A stretch of 64,000 bases of DNA, taken from Apium graveolens. Lineage: Eukaryota; Streptophyta; Magnoliopsida; Apiales; Apiaceae. Positions within the stretch are counted from its first letter, which is position 1. Each line of letters begins with the position of its first letter. The notes below the pieces were generated by a model, which was given only the letters and a program-made list of their open reading frames with translations, was not told the origin of the DNA and did not search any database. The position numbers and the translations under genes are program-made. The stretch spans positions 62,001 to 126,000 of the forward strand of contig NW_027417638.1 in NCBI RefSeq assembly GCF_009905375.1, given 5' to 3'. Shown here in pieces: positions 1-12,029 of the stretch.

Positions 1-1096
1 GATATTATATGAACCATATCTATAAGTGAGTCTAGAAACATGCAATAAGCCTTTTATATCATGCCCTCTTGAACCTAGCCATGAAATCGCCTTCTTTTAA
101 ATGTACGACCGACAATTAAGAGATCAAAAGGTTTCTAGTTGCACAAATTGAGGTTTCCATCCTGGATTCTTAAGCCGGCTCGGATACGATATGCTTGTGA
201 ATTTAAGTTTCGAGATAAATCAAAAGTTATAATGCCTACCTCATTAAGCTACTATTGGATTCAATGAGATAGATCTGTAGCAATCAACATGATCACGTTA
301 ACAAAAAAGGATAAGTTTGTAGCAACTAACAGAATATCGTAAAACAAGAAAAAGTAACATAAATTAACTGACTTGTACAATTAGAATATATATTTGCATG
401 CTTCATATGCATGTGAAATCGATACCACTTTCGCATAGACACGTTGAATGACTTAATGGAGGAGGTGATCTTTCCTGAACGCCGGAACCAACACGATCCC
501 TGTTTTCGTTATCAACCTGCCTAAGTCTCAACTCCAAAAAGTTGAACACTGATGGAGGTTAAAAAGTATCTAAAGAAGTGTCACGATACAGTGTACACTA
601 ACAAAACTTTTTCAATTTAGCTAACTTTGTGCCCTCACAAGATTCATGCCCACTTATGTTTTTCACCGTAAATAGTTTTCTTTAAATTTTTGTGCACGAA
701 ATAAATTGCTTCCTTGCTGCTGCATTGAATCATATATACATTATTAATCATTTTTATTCAAATCATATTATGTAAAGCAGAGTTTTACTGAATAGATTAT
801 AGGGTGCAATATGAACAGGTACTTGCACAAGGACAGTATACATATACACATTAGGTTGAACTACAGCTTGTCACAAGCTAACAGATTACAAAGAAAGCTA
901 GCAGCAAATAAGTTCTCAAGCGTACAATCAGTACATCCTGCACATAATTTGACCTTGCTACAAAAAACTCTAGAATCACCAATCCACATATCCAACATAG
1001 CCCACCTGGTTGAGAACTATATACAGAATTATACAAGCCCCTCTTAGAATTACCAAGTTCCATGTGGTTATTCATTTTTTTGGGACTTCAAAAGAA

Positions 1097-1146
1097 ATTC
1101 CACATTGCACGAATAAGGTAAACAACATTATTAACATCACATATCA
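1097..1146 (+). promoter_or_regulatory. Degenerate Pol II-type snRNA promoter (USE + TATA-like)
   Basis: ATTCCACATTG at 1097-1107 resembles the plant snRNA USE (RTCCCACATCG) with one C of the CCC run lost. A weak TATA-like ACATATC lies at about 1139-1145. The roughly 32-bp gap is the spacing seen for the U1 and U2 genes in this window. It lies directly upstream of a U5-like sequence. Confidence 0.5.
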
Positions 1147-1172
1147 AAGAGCTGTCCGGATTTCTACTAATT

Positions 1173-1310
1173 GAACGCAACCGCGTGATCATGTGATGAG
1201 CATAGAGCAAACTATTGTTTCACATTTTACTAAAAAATAACATGTGCTTATCACTTGCAGTGGAATATTAATATCCTATCTTCAAGGGGAGTTTTGTATG
1301 GATCTCCGAG
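1173..1310 (+). pseudogene. U5 snRNA relic (copy a)
   Basis: The segment from about 1195 follows plant U5: the 5' stem, an altered loop I (CATTTTACTAAA against the invariant GCCUUUUAC core) and the closing arm TGTGCTTATCAC. The Sm site is spoiled: where U5 needs a run of five or six T, this copy reads CCTATCTTCAA. A degenerate USE and TATA-like box sit upstream at Pol II spacing. It is read as an old U5 gene copy that can no longer make a functional RNA. The 5' end is inferred from the TATA distance; the 3' end is approximate. Confidence 0.7.
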
Positions 1311-2330
1311 CAATTCAAGCTACAAGACTAATGCAATCCACCGACTAAAAGGGTTTACCGAACTCTGAAGTGTTTTAACAAACTCGTTCATCTGTGTCGT
1401 AATTATTTCAATATATTCACATAGTTGTTAAGTCTACAATTCCAGGTCTAAAATTTATGCAATAAACCACTATAGGGATAACTAAATCCTAACTCAAGTG
1501 TCTTAACAAATTGGTTCAACAGTGAGAACATAACTATTAAGGCAAGGGACATAATTGCATAATAACATATTACCATTACATACTTCATCATCATAACCTC
1601 TGATCTGAAGGGATGTACGAAACAAGCCCGAATGTCTGAAACAGCCAAAGGTTGATTCCCGTTTCAACTCCAAAAGTTAAATGGCTGATGGAGCATTTTC
1701 TCATGAGAAGTGATGCCTACATGTTAAGAATGAAATTTGAGCAAGAGGTCAATTAATGTACAGAATCAACTTTTAATATGTTCGCTTAAAACAGAACCAA
1801 AGCATATAAATGAAGATATAAAAAATGGAACGGAATTAAGCAAATAAAGGGACCAAACTGTTGGAAGATGCAAATGTTCATAGTCATTAGCAGAACTTAG
1901 AATTAAGTTCACGAGTTCTTTGACATGAATTGCTCATATACTCCAAAACATTGTTCTAATATATGGTTAATTTTTTCTCAACCACCCTAATGTTCGTACC
2001 TAGATCCGCCACTGACCATGAGTATTTTTTCTCGTTAACTTTGCAAAAAAAAAATCATTATTTTAAGCCATCGCCCTATGGCTCCTAGTCCTTGGACATG
2101 AATTGCTGAAGGTTCATATACTTCAAAACATTAAAATAATTAATATTTTTTCTAAAAAAAACATATATAAGACCATGTTCTTATAATCTACTAATCACCA
2201 TTTAGATAGGTAAAACAGCATATGAAACATAGAACTATACACATATTTGCATAAAAAATGATACAAAATCTAAACAACTTATGTTAATATTATGTATAAG
2301 AAAAACGGATCGGAGAAAAGAGTTACATAC

Positions 2331-2377
2331 CGGAAAAAGATGCCGGGAATTGCATTGATCAGTAGCTCCTCTTTCAT
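2331..2377 (-). pseudogene. Exon-like fragment, unrecognised protein (MKEE exon, copy 1)
   Basis: On the minus strand an ATG opens a short frame, MKEELLINAIPGIFF, that runs into a splice-donor-like CCG|GTATGT. Related pieces occur at 6384-6436, 7124-7224, 55529-55581 and 57490-57590, always with the donor-like junction. The copies at 6384 and 55529 have a stop at codon 3. I do not recognise the protein. It may be the first exon of a gene copied with the snRNA units. Confidence 0.35.
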
Positions 2378-2699
2378 CTTCTGCTTTGGTTTTTGTTTGA
2401 GTTAAGAATCCCAAAAAACCCTCAAGTCAATAGTAATATTTAAATATAATAAACTCCTACAAAACAAACACTGCCTTATGTGTGAGAGTGGGGACTCTGA
2501 AGTAGGTGTACGTGTACACACTCAGACATGCTTTGAGTATCTTGGAAATTGTGCACGACTTGCAACCATATGGCCCCCTCCGGCTTTCTATACAGGTTAA
2601 AAAATATAAATTTAAGCACGAAATATAAGAGTATATGCCAAAAATAATAAAACCAAAACCAATACTTCTTGCGACTGTGATCATAAATTAACCTCCCAG

Positions 2700-3690
2700 T
2701 AATATTAAGAGAACTACATATACTAGCTGAAAAGAGACCAAGAACTTAAATAAAGATACAAACTCATGAAGGGAAATTATATGCCCTAAAAAGCTCAGTA
2801 CTAAATGTCATTAATCATATACATGATCCGAATGAGTAAGCATCAAGTCCAAATTCTCCCTCCATTAACTTTGTCCCGTCTTGCTACAATGATATAAATC
2901 TTATCATTTAATTCGGAAGAACTAAAGTCTCCGAAAGAAATTTGATGATCACTATTTACTTTTCATTCAAATTTAAGCAACATCTTGATAATGCTTTTGC
3001 ATAAGTAGAACTGAGCTTATATTCTTATTATTATTCATATATCCTAAGTGATTCAGACTATCAGAGACGGGTCTGGTAGGAATGAAAAAAATTGTTAATA
3101 AGGGTCCACAACTTCACATGAAAGCAAAATTAATTTAACATGTGACCTTACTCAGTTCAAAATCATGGCAAAGAAGGTTTGGAAAATATGACATGGCAGC
3201 TTAGACCTGACTAAATTTTCTAATAGTGTGTGACAGAACATTGTGACTTTTTTTTTGATAATTAGGATAGTGCTATCTGCCAGAAGTTTTTTAGAAAAGG
3301 AACCAATCTTTTATCCAAACAAAGAGTCCATCAATAATGCGTAGTTAACAATATAAAGTAGAGCATGCCTGCTGCTTTGACGAAAGATATAACGATGCTA
3401 ATCCACAGGGGGGAGGGAAGCATGATGAATGTTGAAGATTTATACCTCAGTACATATAAAGATGAGACAACGCCAAAAAATTGAGTGCCTCTTTTAGTAA
3501 CATGATTGGCTTTGTTGCGGTTAACTCAATCCTAGAGAGAACTGCTCCATTATATAGCCCAGTGTCTTCCAACAATTTCCCGTATTGCGATGTGATGTCA
3601 TGATTTAAAAGGCCTGCCCATGAGCCGACGGTCCTTTAGTTACTAAACTCTGTAATTGCATTAACTATTGGGATGAGTCAAAATTTCTGA
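2700..3690. other. AT-rich stretch without recognised gene
   Basis: I see no conserved frame, RNA gene or clear transposon end here. It lies between the U5 relic block and the U2 upstream flank and is not obviously repeated elsewhere in the window. Confidence 0.6.
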
Positions 3691-3699
3691 AAAAAAAAA

Positions 3700-5008
3700 T
3701 ACTTACCTTTCTAGAGCTGAGACCTGAGACAAGTTGCAAAAGGAATCAAGGCTGGATGGCTCAAGCACATTATCGGTTTCTAAATGAAGTCTGCGACAGT
3801 AGTTTATCTTTATGCAAGTCAACTGCTTTGTATCTAGGATAGCTAAACTGGTGCAATTAATTATACAATGGAACAGGAAGATGAAAGCACTCCCTTTGTT
3901 TAACTTGAACAATTGTTAGAGGACAGCAGTTAGTAAATCAATAAGGCACCATTTTGTAGCCCAAATTGACAGATTTCTTAAGATTGCATAAAATATCCAA
4001 TCCTACATAATACATTGGGTAGAGGAGAAAAACTGGGGAATTAGATAACTGATCACCACCTCTCTACTGATAATCATGGAAATAAGAGACCCTTTTCAAG
4101 CATATCCAAGCACTGCACATATCAAAGCAAGACATGTTACATTGTTAGTACCAGCTAGTGAAACTTTGTGGAAGCTTCGATTGACCTTTGGGAAGTAAAT
4201 TACAGATTGTTTAAGTTAAAATGAGATAATTTGTTACACCACCAGAATTCCTGGAATTTCTTTGGAACTCAGCTTGCAAATATATAATTTAACAAAGATG
4301 GTCAAAACAGCAAAACAATTTGGAAGCATGTCTGGTCATTTCCCATGACTTCTATTAATTAATTCGGAGTTCGTATCGGAAAAGCTAAAGATAATTAGCA
4401 TAAAATAATGCAGCAAAGAAATTTATTGCGTTCTTTCCCGGTCTACTTGGTACAACCTGGCAGAGCAAAGCCTTTTCTATTGAAGACCTGCCGAAGCTTG
4501 ATTTTCAGACCACTCCGTTTTACATTTTATGACAGTCTCCTCGTTTTGCTTCCACGCTTTAAAACATCTACACAGGTTATCTGCACTCTAAACTATTTCT
4601 TCTTATATTTAAATAGCACTAAAAGAGCATATACTGCAAAGTGCAAGCGAGCACTTGATCTAATCCATGTTAGTGCAGTAACCCACGTCGAAACTATCTA
4701 ATCCATGTTAGTGCAGTAACCCAACCTTACAGAACTCTTAAACTAGTTTAAAATTAAGATAATTATACATGATGTAATCACAAAAGTTGCAATTATTTTT
4801 TTAAAAAGAAATTAAAAAAAATAGAAGCGTAAAAGTATAACCATGTTCATCTAGGTAATCAACAAAGTTAGAAGAGCAGATTATGGACTGCAATTAATAG
4901 TTCGTGAATCAGTACTATGGACTTGAAAATAAATCAATAATGAAGATCTTAAAAGCCAGGACGTTTTAGTTCAAGAGGCAGACTGTGTTTTGCAACAAGG
5001 TTAATTTC
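3700..5008. repeat. U2 upstream flank (copy A)
   Basis: This is near-identical to about 49830-50883, from the shared stretch at 4020/49920 to the U2 promoter. Its first part (3700-3850) is also related to 15045-15310 and 49440-49820. A 97-codon frame at 4408-4701 is present in both U2 flanks (second at 50284-50577), but this is expected from their near-identity and it looks like no known protein, so I do not call it a gene. A minus-strand piece ending at 3706 looks like an exon with a GTAAGT donor. Confidence 0.8.
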
Positions 5009-5058
5009 ATCCCTCATCGAAGTCGACAGAGAATATCTAATTTAAGTGTTGTATAAAA
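5009..5058 (+). promoter_or_regulatory. U2 snRNA promoter (USE + TATA)
   Basis: The USE is ATCCCTCATCG at 5009-5019, one base from the plant consensus core, and TATAAAA starts at 5052. The gap of 32 bp is the Pol II class of plant snRNA promoters, as expected for U2. The TATA start lies 32 bp upstream of the RNA's first base. Confidence 0.85.
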
Positions 5059-5083
5059 GCAGAGCTGGCCTATTGTTTAAAGC

Positions 5084-5280
5084 ATACCTTTCTCGGCCTT
5101 TTGGCTAAGATCAAGTGTAGTATCTGTTCTTATCAGTTTAATATCTGATATGTGAGTCATTGGCTCACACGATATTAAATTAATTTTTTAAGGGGGAAGA
5201 TCCTTCACAATAGCTTGCTATTGGGTTCTTCGCGAGTCGCCCAAGTGTTGCACTACTGCTTAGGCCTGGCTCACTCCACC
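5084..5280 (+). ncRNA. U2: U2 spliceosomal snRNA (copy A)
   Basis: This is a full-length U2 snRNA gene of 197 nt. It begins ATACCTTTCTCGG and holds the branch-point recognition sequence GTAGTA (about 5117-5122), the stem IIa region, an Sm site in the AATTTTTTAAG stretch and the 3' stem-loops ending CTCACTCCACC. U2 pairs with the intron branch site in the nucleus. Promoter spacing is of Pol II type and a plant 3' box follows. It differs from the copy at 50959 at only a few positions, in the 3' stem-loop (CGCGAGTCGCC versus CATGAGTTGCC) and near the end (CACTCC versus CACCCC). No lesion in a key element is seen, so it may be functional. Confidence 0.95.
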
Positions 5281-5294
5281 AAAACATAGTTCAA
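5280..5294 (+). terminator. snRNA 3' box
   Basis: CA, six bases, then AGTTCAA matches the plant snRNA 3'-end signal CA(N)3-10AGTNNAA. It immediately follows the U2 sequence and recurs after both other U2 3' ends in the window. Confidence 0.8.
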
Positions 5295-6990
5295 TGTTTA
5301 CCCTTGAATTCATGTTCTAAGCTGTACAGTTGATAAAAATTCTGGTGCGGATCATAACTTCATGTTTATACCAAACAAACATAAAAACATATGATAAAAT
5401 ACCTGTGAAAGTTATCCGCAACTTAAGAACATATTTGTTGTTAGAAATTGTACTCCTGTCTGCTTTTCAACACTCCTGATGAATAAAAAAGATGCCATCA
5501 CTCTTTATAATTATATCGCTCCTGCATCAATTCCGTCACGGATTCATATGAATGGTACGATGTTATGAAGGAATTGTATTAAATGACAAGCACAACATAA
5601 AGACAAGTTTCACCACAACAGCAAACAGGAAAAAGAATAAAATTCAGCAGGCAAACAAAAATACAGGAAATGGTTGGAGTTTGTATATATTTTTTAAAAA
5701 TATTACATATAAATAGAAAAAATTAAAAATCACAATACATACATGAAATATTTGTTAAATTGTAAAAAAATAGCAAAGATACAACTAACGGGGAAAAAAC
5801 ATAATTTGAGATTTCCTTACCAATTGAATGGCGCCATTAGATGCACTAATTTTAATTTCTTTAATAAAAACTAATAAATACAATTAGAATACAAATCAAT
5901 CTTAATTTAATACCTTTTTCTAGTTACATTAGGAGTCTAATACAGTTTAGTTACATTAGGAGTATAATTAAAGTAACAACTAATTTCAACTAGTCCTAAG
6001 CAATGGCTACTCTTCTCAGTTTAGTTATTATTGTTTCAATATATTCACATAGTTGTTAAGTCTACAGTTCAAGCTCTAAAATTTATGCAATACACCCACT
6101 AAAGGATATAAACCAAATCATAACTCAAGTTTCAACAGTGTCTGTACCAACGTAAAAGACCAGAGAATCTTACTTATTATGAGCACATTTAACATTTAAC
6201 CTATGTTCTTTATGTATGTATGTACATAAATCAATGTTCTTTATGTACCAAAAAAGTAAACAATCTATCTTATAACCTAATTAATCACCATTTAAATAGT
6301 GAAATATGAAACATAGAACTAAAAACATACTCTAAACAGCTGAAATATGTGAGAAAATATATCGGATAATAGAGTTTACTTACCGGAAAGTGACGACACA
6401 ATGTTGCATATGATGGACACTAACTCCTCATTTCATCTTCTTGCACAAGGAGAAAGTACCGGCATATTAGAGGCACTTAAGGCTCTGTCAGGATCCTTTT
6501 CTACAATGACAGTATACGCATTAGATCGAATTACGGCTTGTCACAAGCTAACAGATTACACAAAGAAAGGTAGCAGCGAATAAGTTCTCAAGCGAGCAAT
6601 CAGTACATCCTGCACATAAATTTACCTTGCTACAAAAAACTCTAGAATCACCAATCCACATATCTCACATCTATCTTAATATTAATATTGCTAAACAAAT
6701 TAACAACTATTTAGCCCACAAGCCCCTCCTAGAATTACCGGGTTCCGTATGCTTATTCAATTTTTTGGGAATTTGAAATAAATTCCACATTACAAGAACA
6801 AGGTAAACAACATTGCCAAAGACTCAAAATCACATATCTCACATCTATATTAATATTACTAAATAATTAAAAAATTAAAAAAAAAAAACTTCATGTACCA
6901 AAAGGCATCAATATCTTATAACCTAACCATCATTTAGATAGTGAAACAGCATATGAGATATAAACAACTTAAATATGTTAACATGTATGA
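5295..6990. repeat. U2 downstream flank, deleted copy
   Basis: 5295-5650 matches 53494-53860 and, more loosely, 51170-51480. 5690-6830 matches 54806-55970. Relative to the second copy, the ~940 bp around 53870-54805 and the ~1.2 kb around 55980-57190 (which holds a U5 relic) are missing here. No U6 lies between U2 and the flank, although unit B has one. Only a broken exon-like piece (6384-6436, minus, stop at codon 3) is visible. Confidence 0.75.
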
Positions 6991-7002
6991 CAAAACTGAT
7001 AG

Positions 7003-7093
7003 CGTGTTTGTGTTGGTGCAGTGGCTTCCCCGAGGGAGGCCAAGAGTTCGAATCTCGGGATGCGCGAGTGTCGTAACTATAAAAAAATAAAAG
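7003..7093 (+). mobile_element. Short tRNA-derived SINE with 11-bp target duplication
   Basis: A 91-bp insert has a Pol III A-box-like GGTGCAGTGG (7015-7024), a B-box GTTCGAATC (7046-7054) and an A-rich 3' tail. It is flanked by the perfect direct repeat AAAACTGATAG at 6992-7002 and 7094-7104. That layout is diagnostic of a SINE. The same insertion, with the same duplication, is at 57369-57459, so it entered before the segment was duplicated. Confidence 0.8.
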
Positions 7094-7123
7094 AAAACTG
7101 ATAGGAGAAAAAATGTAACTAAC

Positions 7124-7224
7124 CGGAAAGTGACGCCGGAAGTTTCATCGATCGAATAGACCGACACTCGCTCCTCTTTCATCTTCTCATTTGGTTGTTT
7201 TTGTTGGAGTTTTGAGAATCCCAA
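7124..7224 (-). pseudogene. Exon-like fragment, unrecognised protein (copy 3)
   Basis: A 34-codon minus-strand frame starts MGFSKLQQKQPNEKMKEE, ends SGVTFR and runs into a donor-like CCG|GTTAGT. The counterpart at 57490-57590 is nearly the same. The sense is kept open across the duplication, but I see no following exon and do not recognise the product. Confidence 0.35.
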
Positions 7225-7439
7225 AAAACCCTCTTCAATAATAGAGCAGGTACTATTATAAGTACTTCAACTAAACAAACAGTAAAGTAGGTGTACTTGT
7301 AATATTTTTGTACAAAACAAACACGGCCTTATGTGTTAAGAGGGGGGACTGTGAAGCAGGTGTACGTGTACACACTCGGTTTCAAACATGCTTTTAACAT
7401 GCTCTTGTGTTTCATTTTCAATGCACATTTCCGATGAGT

Positions 7440-7690
7440 AGAAGCACTAAAATAAAATACCCGAAAATGGGCCCGGCCTGCGAACCTTAAATGAACCTCC
7501 TTTTTTCTCGAAAATTCGACCAGGCCCGAAACCCGAAAAACTCGGATAAAAATCCGGATTTATAAAAGTCCGGATCGAAAAAAAACTCGGATAAAAACCC
7601 GGTTCGGCCCGGATAAAAGCCCCGGCTTTTTGAAAAGTCCGATTAAAAAAACAATTTTTTATATAAAATTTGAAAATATACAATACTTTT
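7440..7690. repeat. Local repeats rich in CCGGATAAAAA motifs
   Basis: Short motifs such as CTCGGATAAAAA and CCCGGATAAAA recur irregularly, giving a GC-richer island in AT-rich DNA. This segment is absent from the second copy (which has other DNA at 57780-58870). It resembles the internal repeats of some small DNA transposons, but no ends were found. Confidence 0.4.
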
Positions 7691-8643
7691 TATGATTTTT
7701 CACTTACCAGAACAAATAGTATTCAAAGAAGTGTCATTCTGTCCTCCAGGCACCAATACCCTCATGTGTTATCCTCCACATACCACAACATATGCAATCT
7801 CCTCTCCGACCTTTAAGATAATATCTCCTTCGTCTACCAAAGTATCCACACACTTTCCAAGACCTTACTAGTCAGATACTTCTTTGCAATTAGGTCGATT
7901 AAAGTCACATAATCCTCCATGCAGTCATTAAAAGAGAATATACGGTGTTTGAGGAATCTTTTAATTCAGAAAGTCAAAAAGCTATGTAAATGGATATATA
8001 TGCATTTTAAATATACATAACCATATAACACAAACAATGTCCTATGTATTTTATTAAAAATGCTGGAGAAGCCCAAGTAGTGTTTTAAGTATTTGTCAAA
8101 AATTGGTGATGATTTGTTATAATAAAATTTAATTAAAGGGATAAACAGCTTTCACCATAGTAAAGATTTTTTTATTTAATATTTTTCAGACAAAAGTCTT
8201 ATTTAATATTCATTCAAAAAAATTGAATACATTTGTTTTTCTATTTGATTTATATAATTAATAACATGCAAGTTTTCGGAGTGGAGTGGTTAGCCATAAT
8301 ATAGAAGAAGCACATCGAGAACTAAAATAATGGTAAAAGAGGACATGAGAGAATTGTTACTAATATATTTACATATCCTCTTAGTTTTATGTTATACAAT
8401 ATTATGTTTTCTAACTTGTAAGATATAGGAGACATCCAAAATGACCTTAAAACAATATCTTGCAACTCTACTTGAAACTCTAAATTATCATTTGATGGCT
8501 CTTATTCTGGAACTTATGTACTAGCTAGAAATGGTGATGTATATTTCAACTGACGGTCTACTACTATTTAGAAATTGCACATGAGAATTTTTTCAAGAGG
8601 AATTTCAGAGGTCATGGGATAATCCATACATTCCGATCCATCT

Positions 8644-8838
8644 TTAGTTTTGAGCATACATACTTCTTTGAGACATGGATGTATGCTTTGCCTCCTCAAA
8701 AGTTGGAAAGGTTTTTGCATCAAAATATTCATCTATAGCAGCTCTCAAATCACATGCATCATGATACTTTCCGATTACGAAATCTTTGCTTGCCAAAAAA
8801 TTGCTTAGATCTCCCTTTTCTCTGAACACACCTCTCAA
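8644..8838 (-). pseudogene. Broken gene fragment in tandem repeat, unrecognised family
   Basis: This 64-codon frame contains KYHDACDLRAAIDEYFDAKT followed by FPTFEEAKH. Related frames lie in the next repeat (near 9800-9960), at 60757-60942 and at 62000-62130. The peptide is conserved across units while joined frames shift, so it probably derives from a real gene that was amplified and then decayed. I do not recognise the family. Confidence 0.4.
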
Positions 8839-9934
8839 GGTGCCCTCCGTTATTTAACACCTCTTCTCGATGCACAATAACACTTTCATTATGTCCCCTG
8901 GGCTCCATAACACTTCTATTATGTCCTACATACACCAATACCCTGCCATGCTCTCCTTCACCTACCGTAACATCTCCAATCTCCTCTTCGGCCCTTTAGA
9001 TAGTTTCTCCTTCACCTACCAAAGTATCCCCTACAATACCCAAAACCTTATTACTCATACACTTCTTTGTAATTATACCGGTTAAAGTCACTAATCCTTA
9101 ATCCAGTCATCAAAAGAGAATCTACAGTGTCCGAGAAACCTTTTAATTCAGAAAGTCAAGAAGTTAGGTAAATGTATATATACATTTAAAATATACATAA
9201 CCAAATAACACAAATAATGAACTATATAGTTTATTAAAAATGTTAAAGTATTAAAAATGTTAGAGATGCCAAAATAATATTTTAAGTATTTTTCAAAAAT
9301 CAATATTGAAGTAAAATTTAATGAAAGGGATAAGTAGCTTTCATCCTAGTAAAGATTGTCTTATTTAATATTTTTATGACATAATTCTTATTTAAATTTT
9401 AATTGAGAATACATTTGTGTATTTATTTTCCTATTTGGTTTATATAATTAATAGCATGCAAGGTTCCGGGGTGTAGTGGTTAGTCAACACATAGAGACCA
9501 ACATAATGGTAGAAGAGGACATGGGAGAATTGGTACTAATATATTTACATATCCTCCCAGTTTTCTGTTATACAATATTATGTTTTATCACTTGAAAGAC
9601 ATGGGAGATATACCCAGAATGACCTAAAATAATGTCTTGCAGCTGTACTTGCATTCAACTATCATTTGATGACTCTTATTCGCGAACTCATATACTAGCT
9701 AGAAACTGTGATCTATATTGCAACTGACAGTCTACTACTATTTAGAAATTACGTATGAGAAATTTTTCAGGAGGAATTTCAGAGGCCATAGAATGATCAA
9801 TAGAGTATGAGCCATCTAGTTTTGAGCAGGTATACTTTTTTGAGATAGGGATGTATGTTTTGCTCCTTAAAAGTTGGAAATGTTTCTGTTTCAAAATATT
9901 CATCTATAGTAGCTTTCAAATCACATGCATCATG

Positions 9935-10401
9935 TTACTTTCCGGTTACGATATCTTTGATTGCCAAAAAACTGCCTAGATCTCCCTTTCTCTGAACACA
10001 CATCTCAAGGTGCCCTCCCATATTTAACACTTTTTTTCCAAGCACAATAACACTTTCATTATGTCCTCTAGGCACCATAACACTTCCATCATATCCTCCA
10101 TGCATCAATACCCTCCCGTGCTCTCCTCCACCTACCATAACATCTCTAATCTCCTTTCCAGCCCTTAAGACATTATCTTTTTCACCCACCAAAGTATACC
10201 CACACTTCCCAAGACCTTTTTAGTCAGATACTTATTTGAAATTAGGCCGGTTAAAGTCAAATAATCCTCGATGCAGTCATCAAAAGAGAATCTACGGTGT
10301 TCGAGGAACCTTTTAATGTAGAAAGTCAAGAAGCTAGGTAAAAGCATATATGTGCATTTCAAATATACAAAACCAAATAACACAAACAACGACCAATACA
10401 T
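9935..10401 (-). pseudogene. Broken gene fragment in tandem repeat, unrecognised family
   Basis: Two overlapping minus-strand frames, one with FLEHRRFSFDDCIEDY (10165-10401) and one with the Gly-rich VMVGGGEHGRVLMHGG (9935-10192), look like one protein split by a frameshift near 10180. The same arrangement recurs at 62075-62541. The N-terminal part contains a hydrophobic segment. Function is unknown. Confidence 0.4.
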
Positions 10402-10689
10402 TTTATTAGAAATGTTAGAGTATTAAAAATGTTAAAGATACCAAAATAGTAATTTAAGTATTTGTCAAAAATCAGTGTTGATTCGTTATAATAAAATTTA
10501 GTGAACGGGATAAGTAGCTTTCACCATATTAAAGATTGTCTTATTTAATATTTTTTTTGACAGAAGTCTTATTTAATATTCATTCATAAAATATTGAAAG
10601 CATTTGTTTTCCAATTTGGTTTATATAATCAATAACATGAAGATTCTGGAGTGGAGTGGTTAGTCAACATATAGAAGAATCACATTTAT

Positions 10690-11480
10690 TGTGCAAAACG
10701 TGCCTTAACAAAACAAGACCAGGTCACTTCGACAATCCTAAGATTCAATTGAATTGTAATTTTATGTAATTTGTAATGGTATTTCTCGAGTCTGTAAAAA
10801 TGTTTGAATAAACTAGATTGGAGTATTTTTGTAGTAAACAACCAACAAGTTAGGAATAAATCTTCGGAAGAAGATCAAGCCTGATTATGCCTCATAATGA
10901 AGAAAAACTGTTTGGTGAAAAATAAAGTTGTAGATTGAAAAATATTTTAAGTCAAATGTCAAGAAGTCACAGATCAAGAAACGTCAAGAAACATATCGGG
11001 AAGTCAATTTGGATTGTAGAGAAGTCTCTTTACTTGTAGAGAAATCTATTTACTTGTAGAGAAGTTAATTTGACCTATACAGAAATGGAGATGTCGACAA
11101 GTCAATTTGGCATGTAGAGAAATGGAGATATCGACAAGTCAAAACACATGTAGAGGAGTGGAGATATCGACAAGTGGAGATACCGACAAGTCCAAACACG
11201 TGTAGAGTAGTGGAGATGCCGACAAATCATCTACACATGTAGAGAAGTGGAGATATCGACAAGGAATTCTACATCTCGATACAGATATCTCCATACACTT
11301 TGAAGATCTCGATAACAACTTCAATTACAGAATGCATCTATCACTGCAAATTTCTATTTGGTCTGTTGAGTTCCATAGCCTAAACACAAATTTGATTTTC
11401 TTGAAAGTAATTTCTAAAATTTTAAAAAAAACAAGAAATACACATTCACCCCCCTATGTGTGCATTTCATACATAACACA
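10690..11480 (+). mobile_element. SIRE-like Copia LTR (probable solo LTR, internally deleted)
   Basis: The sequence starts TGTGCAAAACG, carries an internal minisatellite and ends after a C-rich CACCCCCCTATG stretch typical of SIRE-type Copia LTRs, with terminal CA at 11480. It interrupts a ~1.17-kb repeat, whose sequence resumes at 11481. Compared with the copy at 62823-64000 it lacks about 410 bp (63497-63907), probably by recombination at short ATC repeats. I could not find a clean target duplication. Confidence 0.6.
11060..11265. repeat. ~36-bp minisatellite inside the LTR
   Basis: About five repeats of a unit containing GTAGAGAAGTGGAGATATCG. One unit is truncated here; array B (63195-63416) has an additional full unit, as expected of slippage or unequal exchange. 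Confidence 0.8.
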
Positions 11481-12029
11481 CAGATAGACCAATGTAATGG
11501 CGGGAGGGGACATGAGAGAATCGGTATTAATATATTTACATATCCTCTCAGTTTTCTGTTATACAACATTTTTTTCTAACTTATAAAAAATATTACATTG
11601 ATTATTGAATAATAAATAATATAATTTTATGATATTATATTTGTGAATAATGAGAGAGCGACATGTTTAACGAGAGAACAATTTTTTAAACTTTCCAACT
11701 TATTATATTTATTTATTATTCATAATTTCAGAATGACAAAAATCAGATAAGAAATGCAAAAAAAAAAACTGTGAAGCGCGGCTTAGTAAACTACTCCCTC
11801 CATCCCAATAGATTGTTAATATTTGAAATAGAGAGTTCGACACACATATTAATGCTCTTATCTAATATAATTCTATAACTTATTTTGATTTTTTTTAAAA
11901 TAAAAAATTAAACATTTAACATTTTTTAGAAGAAAAAGATTTTAAAATAATTTATGTAATAATAGTAGATTAGAGCCTTAAAATTTGTGTCGAAGATCCT
12001 AATCTTTTTTCAAATAAAAAATAAATTAA
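11481..12029. other. Remnant of tandem repeat, then AT-rich DNA with MITE arm
   Basis: 11481-11580 continues the ~1.17-kb repeat. From 11793 the sequence ACTCCCTCCATCCCAATAG resembles one arm of a Stowaway-type MITE; I cannot find the partner arm. No gene is visible. Confidence 0.45.

Larger units (their letters stand above)
1..2690. repeat. Segmental repeat, first copy (U5 flank block)
   Basis: This block is closely repeated at 20978-23890 and in part at 55970-57060. Shared landmarks are the opening stretch (1-140 versus 20978-21120), the U5-like segment near 1200, and the segment at 2440-2560 versus 23766-23885. The copy at 20978 carries an extra ~1 kb insertion (22608-23618) that is absent here. 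Apart from the U5 relic and a short exon-like piece, I see no gene in it; the small reading frames are not conserved between copies. Confidence 0.85.
7740..10689. repeat. Tandem ~1.17-kb repeats, array A
   Basis: Two units and a partial third follow head to tail. The landmark CACTTTCATTATGTCC occurs at 8881 and 10051 (offset 1170), and a third related segment starts at 7740. Units share the stretches at 7870-7990, 9050-9175 and 10215-10340. The array recurs, with more units, at 58881-62818. On the minus strand each unit carries a related, broken protein frame. Confidence 0.9.

Noticed and set aside
3690..3715. ATACTTACCTTTCTAG resembling a U1 or U2 5' end
   Set aside because: The match ends after about 10 bases, there is no promoter, and the sequence is better read as a minus-strand splice donor (GTAAGTAT).
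4408..4701. 97-codon frame repeated at 50284-50577
   Set aside because: It lies in duplicated U2 upstream DNA, so conservation is explained by the recent duplication. It looks like no known protein, and the diverged third copy (53300-53400) does not keep the frame.
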